64,000 bases of DNA from Ktedonobacter racemifer DSM 44963 (GCF_000178855.1 NZ_ADVG01000002.1:1984001-2048000), one strand, 5' to 3'; shown: positions 25,368-36,907, numbered from the stretch's first letter. Notes: a model not told the origin generated them from the sequence alone. Program-made: numbers and translations.

Positions 25368-25666
25368 GTTAGACTCCTTGCATGGTTTGCTGGAAGCGGC
25401 ATGAGAGACCTTAAACATGGAAATGCTTCAACATTTCTAGTGTACGAGATAAAACCAAAGGACTTGCCACCAGCCACAAAAGCATGCATACTGTCAGCGA
25501 CGGGTAGAGGGTGGGGTGTAATTCATTATGATAAATCGACGCGCCGTAAACGTGGCGTCTATGGAGTGAAAGCCGCAGGCGCGAGGTATCACGCCAACAA
25601 CGTGCACATTGGGTGAGTTAGAAAGTGGGATATGAAAAGAAGCTTTTTCTCCAGAGGGAGCAACCG
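25368..25666. other. Divergent intergenic region with decayed palindrome and head
   Basis: At 25538-25559 an imperfect hairpin (GACGC...GCGTC around TAAA) is followed at 25571-25586 by GCCGCAGGCGCGAGG, the reversed repeat head. It looks like a degraded member of the palindrome family in a divergent promoter region. Confidence 0.5.
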
Positions 25667-26752
25667 GTGAAGTATATTTCTCCTTCTTATGACAAGAATA
25701 TTGTGATTAGCACCAATCGACTCACCAAGGCGTTTGGAAACCTGGTGGCGGTCAATGATCTACACCTACAAGTCATGCGCGGAGATGTATTTGGCTTCCT
25801 GGGTCCCAATGGCTCAGGAAAGACCACGACCATTCGTATGCTGTTGGGCCTGATTCGTCCAACAGCTGGCAGCGCGATTATTTTTGGGATGGATAACGCG
25901 CACCAACTGCCCCATATTCTGCAACGTGTAGGGGCTATTGTAGAGACGCCGGTATTCTACCCTTATCTCTCTGGACTCGATAACTTGCGCGTTGTAGCGG
26001 CAACCTCGGGCATGATGTCCGGGAAATCCAATGATCGCCGCCTGGCCGAGGTACTTGAAATAGTTGAGTTGCGCTCCTACCAGAAGTTAAACTTCCGCCA
26101 GTATTCGCTTGGAATGAAACAGCGCCTGGGCATCGCCGCCGCGCTCCTGACCGATCCAGAGCTAGTCCTACTCGACGAACCAACCAATGGCCTGGATCCA
26201 GCCGGTATGATTGAGATTCGCAAGTTAATCAAGCGCCTCTCAGAGTTAGGTAAGACCATTTTCCTCTCCAGCCATCTGCTCCACGAGGTCCAACAGGTCT
26301 GTAACCGCGTCGCGATCATGCAAAAAGGGAACTTACTCAAGCAGGGTGAAGTCCCCACTCTGCTCCAGATAAGCGAGATGATTGAAGTTCGACTAAATAC
26401 GCCACAAGAAAGCGAGCGCGCCCTCGCTATCATACAGCAGCACCAGGAACACGCATCCACCTGGCTGCATGGGGTAAAGCTGGAGAACAAGCGGGACATG
26501 CAGCCAGTACTCCTGATAGAGGCGCCCATCACCCACTCATCAGAGGTCAATGCCCTGCTTGCGCACAATGACATCTTTGCCGCGGAGATCCGCCCGCGCG
26601 AGGGGAACCTGGAGGATGTCTTCCTCGAAGTTACCACAGGTGGAGCAGGCAACCATACAGGCATGGAGGCGCTGGCCGAGCATCTTGCGCACGCAGATGT
26701 CATCATACATGAAAGTAACCAGGTCCTGGAAGGGGAGGAAAAACATGGATAG
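25667..26752 (+). CDS. ABC transporter ATP-binding protein (bacitracin/lantibiotic export type)
   Basis: This is the ATPase of an ABC-2 exporter. The 361 aa protein has Walker A (FGFLGPNGSGKTTTIRMLLG), signature (YSLGMKQRLGIAAAL), Walker B (LVLLDEPTNGLDP) and H-loop (IFLSSHLLHEVQQ). A C-terminal extension of about 130 residues is typical of the BcrA type. The start is GTG at 25667 with GAGGGAG upstream; an earlier ATG lacks a ribosome site. Its stop overlaps the permease start by 8 bp. Confidence 0.88.
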   Translation: MKYISPSYDKNIVISTNRLTKAFGNLVAVNDLHLQVMRGDVFGFLGPNGSGKTTTIRMLLGLIRPTAGSAIIFGMDNAHQLPHILQRVGAIVETPVFYPYLSGLDNLRVVAATSGMMSGKSNDRRLAEVLEIVELRSYQKLNFRQYSLGMKQRLGIAAALLTDPELVLLDEPTNGLDPAGMIEIRKLIKRLSELGKTIFLSSHLLHEVQQVCNRVAIMQKGNLLKQGEVPTLLQISEMIEVRLNTPQESERALAIIQQHQEHASTWLHGVKLENKRDMQPVLLIEAPITHSSEVNALLAHNDIFAAEIRPREGNLEDVFLEVTTGGAGNHTGMEALAEHLAHADVIIHESNQVLEGEEKHG

Positions 26753-27824
26753 CCAGGCCCAGCACGAGCATCAAGCCAGCATTGTGACTTCCTCGCAGAC
26801 CCCATCACGGCGTGACACTGTTGTCATGGGACGCCAGGACTACCTGAGTGTAATTATACGTCTGACCGGTGTAGAACTCTACAAGCTCCGTCGGCGAGGA
26901 ATGTCTAAAGTGCTCCTCATTGTAGGCATACTTTTGATGGTACTCTCTTTCGTGGGTATCGCCTTACCTGCGCTCTTTCTAGCTGGCACCCCAACGCGCA
27001 ACTGGCTTCCCCCTCGCTGCACAACCCACGGGCAACTCAAGCCACCATATTGCCTAGACCACCCGGCAAACGCGCAGGACCTGGCACGCGCCGAGGCTCA
27101 GCAGCGCGCACAATTGCAACAATATAACGGTGTGCTGGGCCTGCCTGATGCGGTAAACACCATTACGCAACTTATGCAATTTGGTGGGCTTATCCTCATC
27201 GTCATACTCGCCGGTACTATTGTGGGTGGCGAGTATAATGTGGGCACAGTACGTCTGATCTATACACGTGGTCCAACACGCGCCCAATTTTTATACGCCA
27301 AGGTAGGAGCGATCCTTTTCTCAAGCATACTGGGTTTTCTCCTGCTCTTTCTGGCAGGCCTGATCAGTAGTACTATCCTGAATCTCGTCATCGGAAACGC
27401 CACAAACCTGGATTTTGTGGATGCGACCTGGGCCTGGCACTTTCTGCTTTATCTCCTGGCTCAGATCCTAAATCTTTTCTGGTATGGCATACTCGCCCTG
27501 ACCCTGGCAACCGTAGGACGCAACTCGGCAGCCGGTGTCTCAGGAGCTCTCGTCTGGTGGGTGCTGGAGAATATTCTTAAAGGAACACTTCTGTTAAGCG
27601 CCCCCCTTTTTCAGAATATTATTGGCGACATTCTCCACCAGCTTCCCGATCTCTTTATCAGCAATAACCTGGAGGCCTTGATACAAAATCAGGCAGCATA
27701 CGTGTTTAGCTTGCAAACCGCTCAATTGAGCAATCTCCATGCCCTCCTCGTTATCGCCGCCTACCTGGTACTTTTCCTGGGCATCTCCTGGTGGTTCAAC
27801 AAACAACGTGAAATCACAAACTAG
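26745..27824 (+). CDS. ABC transporter permease (ABC-2 type)
   Basis: This is the permease partner of the preceding ATPase. The 359 aa protein has a hydrophilic N-terminus, then about six membrane segments (VLLIVGILLMVLSFVGIALP, LILIVILAGTIVGGEYNVG, ILGFLLLFLAGLISSTIL, LVVIAAYLVLFLGISWW-like at the end). The motif GGEYNVGTVRLIYTRGPTR after segment 2 is typical of ABC-2 permeases. GGGGAGG precedes the ATG. The substrate is unknown. queG starts 12 bp downstream and is probably co-transcribed. Confidence 0.85.
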   Translation: MDSQAQHEHQASIVTSSQTPSRRDTVVMGRQDYLSVIIRLTGVELYKLRRRGMSKVLLIVGILLMVLSFVGIALPALFLAGTPTRNWLPPRCTTHGQLKPPYCLDHPANAQDLARAEAQQRAQLQQYNGVLGLPDAVNTITQLMQFGGLILIVILAGTIVGGEYNVGTVRLIYTRGPTRAQFLYAKVGAILFSSILGFLLLFLAGLISSTILNLVIGNATNLDFVDATWAWHFLLYLLAQILNLFWYGILALTLATVGRNSAAGVSGALVWWVLENILKGTLLLSAPLFQNIIGDILHQLPDLFISNNLEALIQNQAAYVFSLQTAQLSNLHALLVIAAYLVLFLGISWWFNKQREITN

Positions 27825-27836
27825 AGCGATAGCAGC

Positions 27837-29078
27837 ATGTTAGAGACACAAGTTGTAAAAGAATACGCCTACGAGCTGGGCTTTGACACCGTCCGCATCA
27901 CCACGGCAGAAGCCTTTACCGAGGCCAAAGGGATTATTAAAGAGCGCATCAGCCGGGGCTTGATGGATGGATTGCCCTGGTATACCAGCGAGCGCGCAGA
28001 TGTCTCATGCCACCCGGATGCGCTTCTTCCCGAGGCCCAATCGATTATCTCGCTGGGTATGACTTACCTGACAGAGCAGCCAGGAAACGAAGAGGGGGAG
28101 GGGCCACGTGGGCGTATCGCGCGCTACGCCTGGGGCGATGACTATCACGACATCATTAAGCCCAGGTTACAGCGTTTTGCCGAGTGGCTGAGGGAGTATA
28201 CGCGCAGCGAGTTGGGAAGTGAGGCCGAAGCTCGGCTCTTCGTCGACACAGGCCGTATGGTAGATCGCGCTGTGGCCCAACGTGCGGGACTGGGCTGGTA
28301 TGGAAAAAACACCAATATTCTGACGCATGGCTGGGGATCATGGCTCTTTCTGGCCGAGATCGTAACGAATGTTCCTCTCGAGCCCGATGAACCCCTCAAA
28401 GCCAATTGTGGACACTGTGAAATATGCCTGCATGCCTGCCCGACAGGCGCGCTCACCAACCCCTACGAACTCGATAATCGGCTCTGTATCTCTTTCTTGA
28501 CCATCGAGTTGCGCGGTAGCATTCCTCTTGAACTCCGCCCGCTGATAGGAAACTATATCTTCGGCTGCGACATCTGTCAGGAGGTCTGTCCCGTCAACAA
28601 GGTCGCGGAACGTCGCCTGGGCCTACGCGATCAGCAAGGGCAACCTCAATTTGTGGCCCTGGAGGCCGTCAATCGCCGCAGCACAGAGCGCCAGGCGACC
28701 TTCCAGCCTCACCAGGAATTCCTTAAACGGCCAGCCGTGGGCAGTGAGCCGGAGCTTATACCACTTCTAGCCCTAAGTGAAGAGGAGTTCCGTGAGCGCT
28801 TCCGGCATAGCCCCATCAAGCGTACCAAGCGTCGGGGGTTGCTGCGCAACGTCTGTGTCGCCCTGGGCAATAGTGGCAACCGAGAAGCTGTGCCCGCCCT
28901 TATCGGCGCATTGCACGACCAGGAGGCGCTGGTCCGTGGGCACGCGGCATGGGCCCTGGGCAGGCTCCAGGGCCTGGAGGCATACCAGGCGCTACAGGCA
29001 GCCCTAATGAGTGAAGAGGATACCGAAGTTCAGCAAGAAATTCATTGCGCGATTGCCATGTTTGGTGAAGACAAATGA
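27837..29078 (+). CDS. queG: Epoxyqueuosine reductase (QueG)
   Basis: QueG reduces epoxyqueuosine in tRNA to queuosine, the last step of the pathway, using cobalamin and two [4Fe-4S] clusters. The 413 aa protein contains VDRAVAQRAGLGWYGKNTN, the cluster motifs CGHCEICLHACPTGAL and CDICQEVCPVNK, and the RHSPIKRTKRRGLLRNVCVA segment. The C-terminal 70 residues are HEAT-like repeats, as in long QueG forms. The start ATG is only weakly marked. It is in an apparent operon with the ABC transporter and converges on the 23S rRNA gene. Confidence 0.92.
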   Translation: MLETQVVKEYAYELGFDTVRITTAEAFTEAKGIIKERISRGLMDGLPWYTSERADVSCHPDALLPEAQSIISLGMTYLTEQPGNEEGEGPRGRIARYAWGDDYHDIIKPRLQRFAEWLREYTRSELGSEAEARLFVDTGRMVDRAVAQRAGLGWYGKNTNILTHGWGSWLFLAEIVTNVPLEPDEPLKANCGHCEICLHACPTGALTNPYELDNRLCISFLTIELRGSIPLELRPLIGNYIFGCDICQEVCPVNKVAERRLGLRDQQGQPQFVALEAVNRRSTERQATFQPHQEFLKRPAVGSEPELIPLLALSEEEFRERFRHSPIKRTKRRGLLRNVCVALGNSGNREAVPALIGALHDQEALVRGHAAWALGRLQGLEAYQALQAALMSEEDTEVQQEIHCAIAMFGEDK

Positions 29079-29090
29079 ATAACTAACCAA

Positions 29091-29134
29091 AAACAAAAAG
29101 ACCGTGGTCATGCGTTTTATCGCATAACAACGGC
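29091..29134 (-). terminator. Intrinsic terminator of the 23S rRNA unit
   Basis: On the minus strand, CCGT...ATGCG-ATAAAA-CGCAT...ACGG is followed by TCTTTTTGTTTTT. It lies just past the 3' half of the processing stem. Confidence 0.75.
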
Positions 29135-29142
29135 TATTTGTC

Positions 29143-29194
29143 TGTACACATCACACTAAAGAATTCATAGTTACCTCAATTTTGCTGAGCCACG
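29143..29194 (-). other. 23S precursor processing stem, 3' half
   Basis: Over about 49 nt this is complementary to 32401-32452: the plus-strand sequence GCTCAGCAAAATTGA near 32404 recurs in reverse complement at 29175-29191. There are 41 Watson-Crick pairs, one wobble and a small bulge. A long stem that brings the two ends of 23S together is the known RNase III substrate. Confidence 0.85.
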
Positions 29195-29308
29195 CTGGCC
29201 CGCTCATGCTCCCCGTGCCGCCAAGCCCTCTCGCTCGTGCTCAGGTCCGATCAAAGACCGCTCTCACACACAACAGGAGACGCACACCACTCATGAAGAA
29301 ACACACTG

Positions 29309-32280
<2,972 letters not shown>

Positions 32281-32400
32281 TGCCTTGTCTGCTTCTTCTT
32301 GTTAGTGTTACCCTTGTTGTATGGGATCTCGGTCTTCTTTTCTCACTGTCACGAGCTGAACATGACTTCCGTCACGGTTGAACACTTACGTGTCAACGTG

Positions 32401-32452
32401 CTCGCTCAGCAAAATTGAAGTAACTATGTATTCTTTAGTTGTTAAGTGTACA
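32401..32452 (-). other. 23S precursor processing stem, 5' half
   Basis: Partner of 29143-29194. It lies about 120 nt upstream of the mature 23S 5' end and about 35 nt downstream of the promoter -10 box. Confidence 0.85.
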
Positions 32453-32486
32453 ATCTTGTTTTCACCTCGCTTCGCGCGGTGCCTGC

Positions 32487-32517
32487 ATAATATGCCACAT
32501 CCACGGAAACTTGTCAA
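32487..32517 (-). promoter_or_regulatory. 23S rRNA promoter
   Basis: On the minus strand TTGACA (32517-32512) is followed by TATTAT (32492-32487) with a 19 nt spacer, or by the overlapping CATATT with a 17 nt spacer. It is the best promoter upstream of the 23S gene. Confidence 0.75.
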
Positions 32518-32826
32518 CACTTTTTCGCGGTAATTTTTTGCACGCTGAAAAAATTGCCCCTTCTGTACAACTTTTTGATGTCACACCTACTACCCCAAAT
32601 AAGGGGCAAGGGGCACATCGGGTTAGGCAAATAGATGGACGCCCTGGCAGTCGCAGACTTCCAAACAGCATAGCATCCACTACCCCAAATAAGGGGCGTA
32701 CCACCACCTATCAATCCAGGCGAGCGCCACAGGGGCGAGAGCAGGCTCTACAAGGGGAAGGGTAACAAAGATAGAAATAAATGCATTTATCGTTGTCTTT
32801 TTACATAAACCCATAAAACGGTGAAC

Positions 32827-32855
32827 TTGACGTGCCATGTACGTAATGATAAAAT
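32827..32855 (+). promoter_or_regulatory. Promoter of the 96 aa protein gene
   Basis: TTGACG (32827-32832), 17 nt, TAAAAT (32850-32855), about 130 nt upstream of the start codon. Confidence 0.6.
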
Positions 32856-32982
32856 ATTCTGAGTGTGGTATCGAGTAGGAATACTGACAAATCACCAAGC
32901 GAAAAGCAATGGTGCTTTGCGGTTCGACAAAGCAGTCTACAGACTTTCACGAAACAGTCTCCGACTATTTAGGGAGGTTTCA

Positions 32983-33273
32983 ATGCCGGCCACAATCAGT
33001 TATGCGAACGTTTTGCATGCTGTCGGTCAGGTTCTGGATCAGATCGGCGCGAAGAGCATCGCAATCCATGAAGAAGAGGATGGCCTTGTTGTAGAAGGAT
33101 TTAATAGCGACGGCCAGCTTCTAGTACAAATGCATTATGATATTGCGAGTTTGTATGAACTATTAAAAGCGCAAGCAGGACAGCCAGCTGCGGCGAACGC
33201 TTCAGCTGATGATGGTGTGCTCCATCGCTTCCTGGCGCAGTATGATCGAGAATTGGTAGGGTCCGTTCTATAA
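32983..33273 (+). CDS. Small conserved-looking hypothetical protein
   Basis: This 96 aa soluble protein has no family that I recognise. It starts MPATISYANVLHAVGQVLDQ, with a mixed alpha/beta pattern (SIAIHEEEDGLVVEGF and QLLVQMHYDIASLYELL) and a helical C-terminus. GGGAGG precedes the ATG, there is a good promoter upstream and a terminator hairpin follows. These three signals make it a real gene. Longer in-frame starts lack a ribosome site. Confidence 0.65.
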   Translation: MPATISYANVLHAVGQVLDQIGAKSIAIHEEEDGLVVEGFNSDGQLLVQMHYDIASLYELLKAQAGQPAAANASADDGVLHRFLAQYDRELVGSVL

Positions 33274-33303
33274 CGCTACTCATTAGGTATGGCATTTGCA
33301 TCA

Positions 33304-33328
33304 AGGAACCGGGGTGTTCTCGGTTCCT
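33304..33328 (+). terminator. Intrinsic terminator after the 96 aa protein gene
   Basis: AGGAACCG/CGGTTCCT with a 9 nt loop, followed by CTCTCATTTT. Confidence 0.6.
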
Positions 33329-33364
33329 CTCTCATTTTAAGCAGGGAAACGGGTGGAAAGTGTA

Positions 33365-33718
33365 TTATTCTCTTTCAGAGGCAGGTTCATCCTGGCACAA
33401 CCAGCGTTTTCCGTAACTACGCATACAATCAATAACGGAAACAAGGTCCTGCCCTTTCTCAGTTAGAGAGTATTCCACACGAGGGGGAACTTCGGCATAG
33501 GTTTGTCGTATGACGATCCCCTCCACTTCTAACGAGCGCAGCCGTTCAGAAAGAGTTTTGGGGCTAATGCCACAAAGGGATCGCTCCAGTTGATGAAAAC
33601 GCTTCAGGCCAGAGGCCAGATCGCGTATGATCAGCAAGGTCCATTTACCGCTAATAATCGCAGCGGTACGTGCCACTGGACAAACGGCATCATCGAGGTG
33701 GGTCTTTGTTAGTTCCAT
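33365..33718 (-). CDS. HxlR-family transcriptional regulator
   Basis: This is a winged-helix regulator of 117 aa. CPVARTAAIISGKWTLLIIR is the HxlR signature with the family Cys, and GISPKTLSERLRSLEVEGIV is the recognition region. YSLTEKGQDL marks the wing. Such proteins often sense electrophiles or oxidants through the Cys. Two adjacent palindromes upstream (33745-33777) are likely operators. No obvious target gene is divergent within 150 bp; the NYN-protein gene starts 200 bp away. Confidence 0.9.
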   Translation of the reverse strand: MELTKTHLDDAVCPVARTAAIISGKWTLLIIRDLASGLKRFHQLERSLCGISPKTLSERLRSLEVEGIVIRQTYAEVPPRVEYSLTEKGQDLVSVIDCMRSYGKRWLCQDEPASERE

Positions 33719-33744
33719 GACTTTATACTCTTTGTAAACAGTCC

Positions 33745-33777
33745 ATTCTTAACTTAAGAATATACCATAGGATGGTA
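33745..33777. promoter_or_regulatory. Two adjacent palindromes, candidate HxlR operators
   Basis: ATTCTTAA-C-TTAAGAAT (33745-33761, perfect 8 bp arms) is followed by TACCAT-AGG-ATGGTA (33763-33777, perfect 6 bp arms). They lie 27-60 bp upstream of the hxlR-type start. Confidence 0.6.
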
Positions 33778-33919
33778 CGCTAAGTAAAGCGTAGGCCTCT
33801 CGACTTTACTAATAAAGTATGATATGCTCATAGTATTAGGGTTACTGTAAGGTTATCCGAGCACCTGAACAATCATAAATCTTGGCCTGCGCGGTTTCTC
33901 CCAACGAGAGGAGAAGGTT

Positions 33920-35275
33920 GTGCCCGAAGATATTGCTTTATTCATTGACTTTGAGAACATACGTTACAGTATGCTAAATATTCAACGACGAGAACCCGAT
34001 CCACAAGAGTTGATCGCGGTGGCTCGTCGCTATGGAACAGTAATGGTTGCTCGCGCTTATGCAGATTGGTCACGTCAACCCGAGCCCTTCAAAGGTAGCT
34101 TGACGGCTGCAATGATTGATCGTGTTGATTGTCCAGCAAAACAACGTGACCGCATACGCATGGGGACAATCCACTATGCCTCCAATACTCCAACCGGCCC
34201 CCTTGGTGCGCAGAGCTATGTTGCAGAACAGAATACAGGCTCTTTTCCACGCCCATGGCCTAGTGGAATGTCAGCCAGTTCAGGTTCGCTTCCAGCCATT
34301 CAGCCACAACAAGGGCTAAGCCAGGGATGGCCTGACGAGACAGATGATGCGCTTCCCTCAGCTAGAGATGAGATAGAAGAGAACTTCGACGACGAACACA
34401 TCCCCGATGAAGATTTTTCAAATGATTATCAGAATCGTGAGGCGTTTCGCCCCTCTTCCTATCAACAACGTCCATATGACCAGACACCTCAACCAGCCGG
34501 GACGTCTCTGGCCCCAAGCAACACAGGTCCCTTAGGATATTCCACTATTCATACCGGAAACACTGGTCATATGCCCGCCGTGAACTCCGGAAACAGCACG
34601 ATTGTGCAAAGTACTGTGGTACAGAGCACCGTCGATCTGAATATGCTGATGGATATTATTGAGACCGTCTTTGATCGACCTACCATTTCAACCTTTGTTT
34701 TAATGACAGGCGATAAAGATTTCACGCGTATCAGTGCTCGTCTAAAGCTACGTTTGAACAAAAATGTTATTGTTGTCGGTATTCCAGGAACCGTCAGCCG
34801 AGATCTAATAAGCAGCGCGAACCAGTTTGTTCCCCTTGTGCCAGGGGGACTCACATCCAATGGCGTGTCAGGTAATACTGGCTCGTTACCCATTCCGAGT
34901 GCTCCATATTCAAGCGGTAATACAGGATCGATGCCCGCCGTAAACTATCCTGGAAACGCCCAGTACCCTCAGGCACCCTATGGCGCTCCCACTATGGATG
35001 TGCTTGATCCTTTGTTCATCCAGTTCCTCGATTATATCGACCGCAACTGGTCATGGCGTACAATTATTGGCGTCTCTAACTTCATTGGTGATCCAGTCAA
35101 CCCAAAGAATCGTTTCCGTGGCCGCTTAACACGCGAGTCAGCACGCGAACTGCTCAATACATGTATTCAGCAAAATATTCTTCTGGTACAGACTGATCCC
35201 ACTGGAGCCGAGGACCTGCGCCTAAATCGCTCACATCCAGGTGTGGACGAAGTTTTAAAACAGTTCGTTCGCTAA
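33920..35275 (+). CDS. NYN-domain (PIN-like) putative RNase with internal disordered insertion and C-terminal winged helix
   Basis: The 451 aa protein has a NYN domain, a PIN-like metal-dependent nuclease fold, split in two. The first half is residues 1-85 (ALFIDFENI with Asp10). The second half is residues 235-310 (VDLNMLMDII, then LMTGDKDF with Asp265/267, then VIVVGI). Between them is an insertion of about 145 residues rich in Pro, Ser, Asn and acidic residues. NTGxxP-type motifs recur five times across the insertion and the linker. The C-terminal 90 residues (FLDYIDRNWSWRTIIGVSNF) look like a winged-helix or LOTUS-type RNA-binding domain. The start is GTG, with GAGAGGAG upstream. Confidence 0.8.
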   Translation: MPEDIALFIDFENIRYSMLNIQRREPDPQELIAVARRYGTVMVARAYADWSRQPEPFKGSLTAAMIDRVDCPAKQRDRIRMGTIHYASNTPTGPLGAQSYVAEQNTGSFPRPWPSGMSASSGSLPAIQPQQGLSQGWPDETDDALPSARDEIEENFDDEHIPDEDFSNDYQNREAFRPSSYQQRPYDQTPQPAGTSLAPSNTGPLGYSTIHTGNTGHMPAVNSGNSTIVQSTVVQSTVDLNMLMDIIETVFDRPTISTFVLMTGDKDFTRISARLKLRLNKNVIVVGIPGTVSRDLISSANQFVPLVPGGLTSNGVSGNTGSLPIPSAPYSSGNTGSMPAVNYPGNAQYPQAPYGAPTMDVLDPLFIQFLDYIDRNWSWRTIIGVSNFIGDPVNPKNRFRGRLTRESARELLNTCIQQNILLVQTDPTGAEDLRLNRSHPGVDEVLKQFVR

Positions 35276-35426
35276 CCACTGGCAGAACAAACATTTTTGC
35301 GCGTCTCTAAGCGACCCTGGAGGTTCGACTTCCCTGGCTCTGGCAGAAAAGAGTACCTCAGAGCTACAGAAGCTACCTCAGGGTCGCTCGTTCTTGTTCA
35401 CTATCAAACAATGTATCTACTCAGGA

Positions 35427-35511
35427 CTTCTCGCCACAGCGTGGCTCGTTAGGGTTAGGGTGTGTTGACAGCGTGGCTCCGCCGCGCTGTCAACACACCC
35501 TAACCCTAACG
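35427..35511. repeat. Head motif plus 27-bp perfect palindrome
   Basis: The head CTTCTCGC-CAC-AGC-GTG-GCTCG (35427-35448) runs into arms 35447-35473 and 35485-35511 with an 11 nt loop. In the head both sides of the stem changed relative to the 2209 and 2975 copies (GCC/GGC to CAC/GTG), so pairing is kept. Confidence 0.88.
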
Positions 35512-35591
35512 AAACTCACCTGGAACAAGTTAGGTGCCAGAGTAGGTGAGTAGTTACCATTCGAGATTATTTCTTTTCAAGACACAACGTT

Positions 35592-35660
35592 GATCTTATT
35601 CCGAAACCCAACGCCACTGGCGTGTCTAGCGCTTCGCGCTCAGGGTTTTCGGAGAAGAAG
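35592..35660 (+). repeat. Three-way-junction repeat, family A, copy 3
   Basis: Outer stem CCGAAACCC (35601-35609) with GGGTTTTCGG (35643-35652). Inner hairpins are ACGCC-ACT-GGCGT and AGCGC-TTC-GCGCT. It is in the leader of the M42 peptidase gene and ends 3 nt before its ribosome site. Confidence 0.85.
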
Positions 35661-35672
35661 TTTGGAGGTTTT

Positions 35673-36737
35673 ATGGACGAGTCACGTGTTGCATTTCTCC
35701 GTCGCCTGGTCGCTAGCCCCAGCCCTTCTGGATTTGAGCGCCCAGCTCAGCAGGTCGTACGCGAGGAGATACAGCAGTATACCGATGAAGTACATACCGA
35801 TGTACATGGCAATGTAATCGCGGCCCTCAATGCCTCGGCTGAGCTACGCGTCATGCTAGAAGCCCACTGCGACGAACTCGGCTTTCTCATCCGCCACATC
35901 GATGAGCAGGGCTATCTCTATTTCGCCCCCATTGGCGGGTTCGACGCCTCTACCCTACCAGGGAACCGCGTCAACATCCACACTTCCAAGGGTATCGTCT
36001 CTGGTGTCGTTGGTCGCAAACCCGTTCACAGCCTCTCGGCTGAGGAGCGCGAGAAGGCTCCTAAGCTCTGGGACCTCTGGATCGATATCGGTGCTTCCAG
36101 TAAGGAAGAGGCGCTTGAACGCGTGAAAGTTGGCTCTGTTGGCACACGTGCCGCGGAGCTGGAGACGCTGCATAAGGATATCATCATCTCGCGAGCGCTC
36201 GACGATAAGTCCGGTGTCTTTGCAGTGGTAGAGGCGATGCGCCGTATCCATGCCAAACGCGAGCAGTTGAAGGCAGGCGTATTCTTTGTCTCGGCTGTAC
36301 AGGAAGAGATCGGCCTGCGCGGCGCGCGCACCAGCGCCTATAGTGTCAACCCACAGATCGCCATCGCGGTCGATGTGGCCCCAACCTCAGATATCCCCGG
36401 CGCTCCAAAAAATCGTATGGGCGATCTGAAGATGAATGCTGGCCCCATCCTGACTATCGGCGCACATATTAATCTTCCCGTCTATGAGCGCCTTGTCAAG
36501 GCCGCGGAAGAGGCAGGCATCAGCTACCAGGTTGAGGCCTCGGCCGCCGGTACCGGCACAGATACCGATGCGATCCAGGTCGCACGCGGCCCCATCGCGA
36601 CAGGTCTGCTCAGCATCCCTTGCCGTTACCTGCACACCGGCTCAGAGATGGTTTCGCTCAAAGATGTTGACGAGGTCGCAGAGCTTATCGCGCGCTTCGT
36701 CCTGGCCCTCGACGCAGATACCAATCTAATCCCTTAA
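35673..36737 (+). CDS. M42-family metallo-aminopeptidase (FrvX/glucanase-like)
   Basis: This is a cytoplasmic dinuclear-metal aminopeptidase that trims peptides; members form dodecameric shells. The 354 aa protein carries the metal and catalytic residues in order: VHGNVIAAL (His), CDELGF, RALDDKSGV (Asp), VQEEIGLRGA (catalytic Glu pair), AVDVAPTSD (Asp) and RYLHTGSEM (His). The start at 35673 has TTTGGAGG upstream. The gene is bracketed by direct copies of the family A repeat (35592 and 36815), one in its leader and one in its tail. Confidence 0.92.
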   Translation: MDESRVAFLRRLVASPSPSGFERPAQQVVREEIQQYTDEVHTDVHGNVIAALNASAELRVMLEAHCDELGFLIRHIDEQGYLYFAPIGGFDASTLPGNRVNIHTSKGIVSGVVGRKPVHSLSAEEREKAPKLWDLWIDIGASSKEEALERVKVGSVGTRAAELETLHKDIIISRALDDKSGVFAVVEAMRRIHAKREQLKAGVFFVSAVQEEIGLRGARTSAYSVNPQIAIAVDVAPTSDIPGAPKNRMGDLKMNAGPILTIGAHINLPVYERLVKAAEEAGISYQVEASAAGTGTDTDAIQVARGPIATGLLSIPCRYLHTGSEMVSLKDVDEVAELIARFVLALDADTNLIP

Positions 36738-36755
36738 TCCACCTATAACCAGTCA

Positions 36756-36807
36756 GACAAAAAGCACGACTTCTCTTTTAAAACAAAGAGAAGTCGTGCT
36801 TTTTGTC
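36756..36807. terminator. Intrinsic terminator with 23-bp perfect stem
   Basis: Arms 36756-36778 and 36785-36807, loop TAAAAC. The 3' arm carries CTTTTTGTC followed by TTT. It ends the M42 gene and a family A repeat follows. Confidence 0.75.
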
Positions 36808-36814
36808 TTTCACT

Positions 36815-36885
36815 AAGATCTTATTCCGAAACCCAACGTCACTGGCGTGACTAGCGCTTAGCGCTCAGGGTTTTCGGATATGAAG
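36815..36885 (+). repeat. Three-way-junction repeat, family A, copy 4
   Basis: Outer stem CCGAAACCC (36826-36834) with GGGTTTTCGG (36868-36877). Inner hairpins are GTCAC-TGGC-GTGAC and AGCGC-TTA-GCGCT. It lies between the terminator and the convergent small membrane protein gene. Confidence 0.85.
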
Positions 36886-36907
36886 TACATGCATAGGCCG
36901 TTGGCGC

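Larger units (their letters stand above)
32453..32982. other. Divergent region upstream of 23S rRNA
   Basis: It holds the 23S promoter (32487-32517, minus), two copies of ACTACCCCAAATAAGGGGC (32589-32607 and 32679-32697, 90 bp apart), a head-like piece CGAGCGCCACAGGGGCGAG (32721-32739) and a plus-strand promoter (32827-32855). I see no gene in it. Confidence 0.65.
35276..35672. other. Intergenic region with a long-range stem, a 27-bp palindrome and a family A repeat
   Basis: A stem GCGACCCTGGAGGT (35311-35324) with ACCTCAGGGTCGC (35375-35387) encloses about 50 nt. The head motif and 27-bp palindrome follow (35427-35511). Family A copy 3 (35592-35660) ends directly in front of the M42 peptidase ribosome site. 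Confidence 0.7.
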
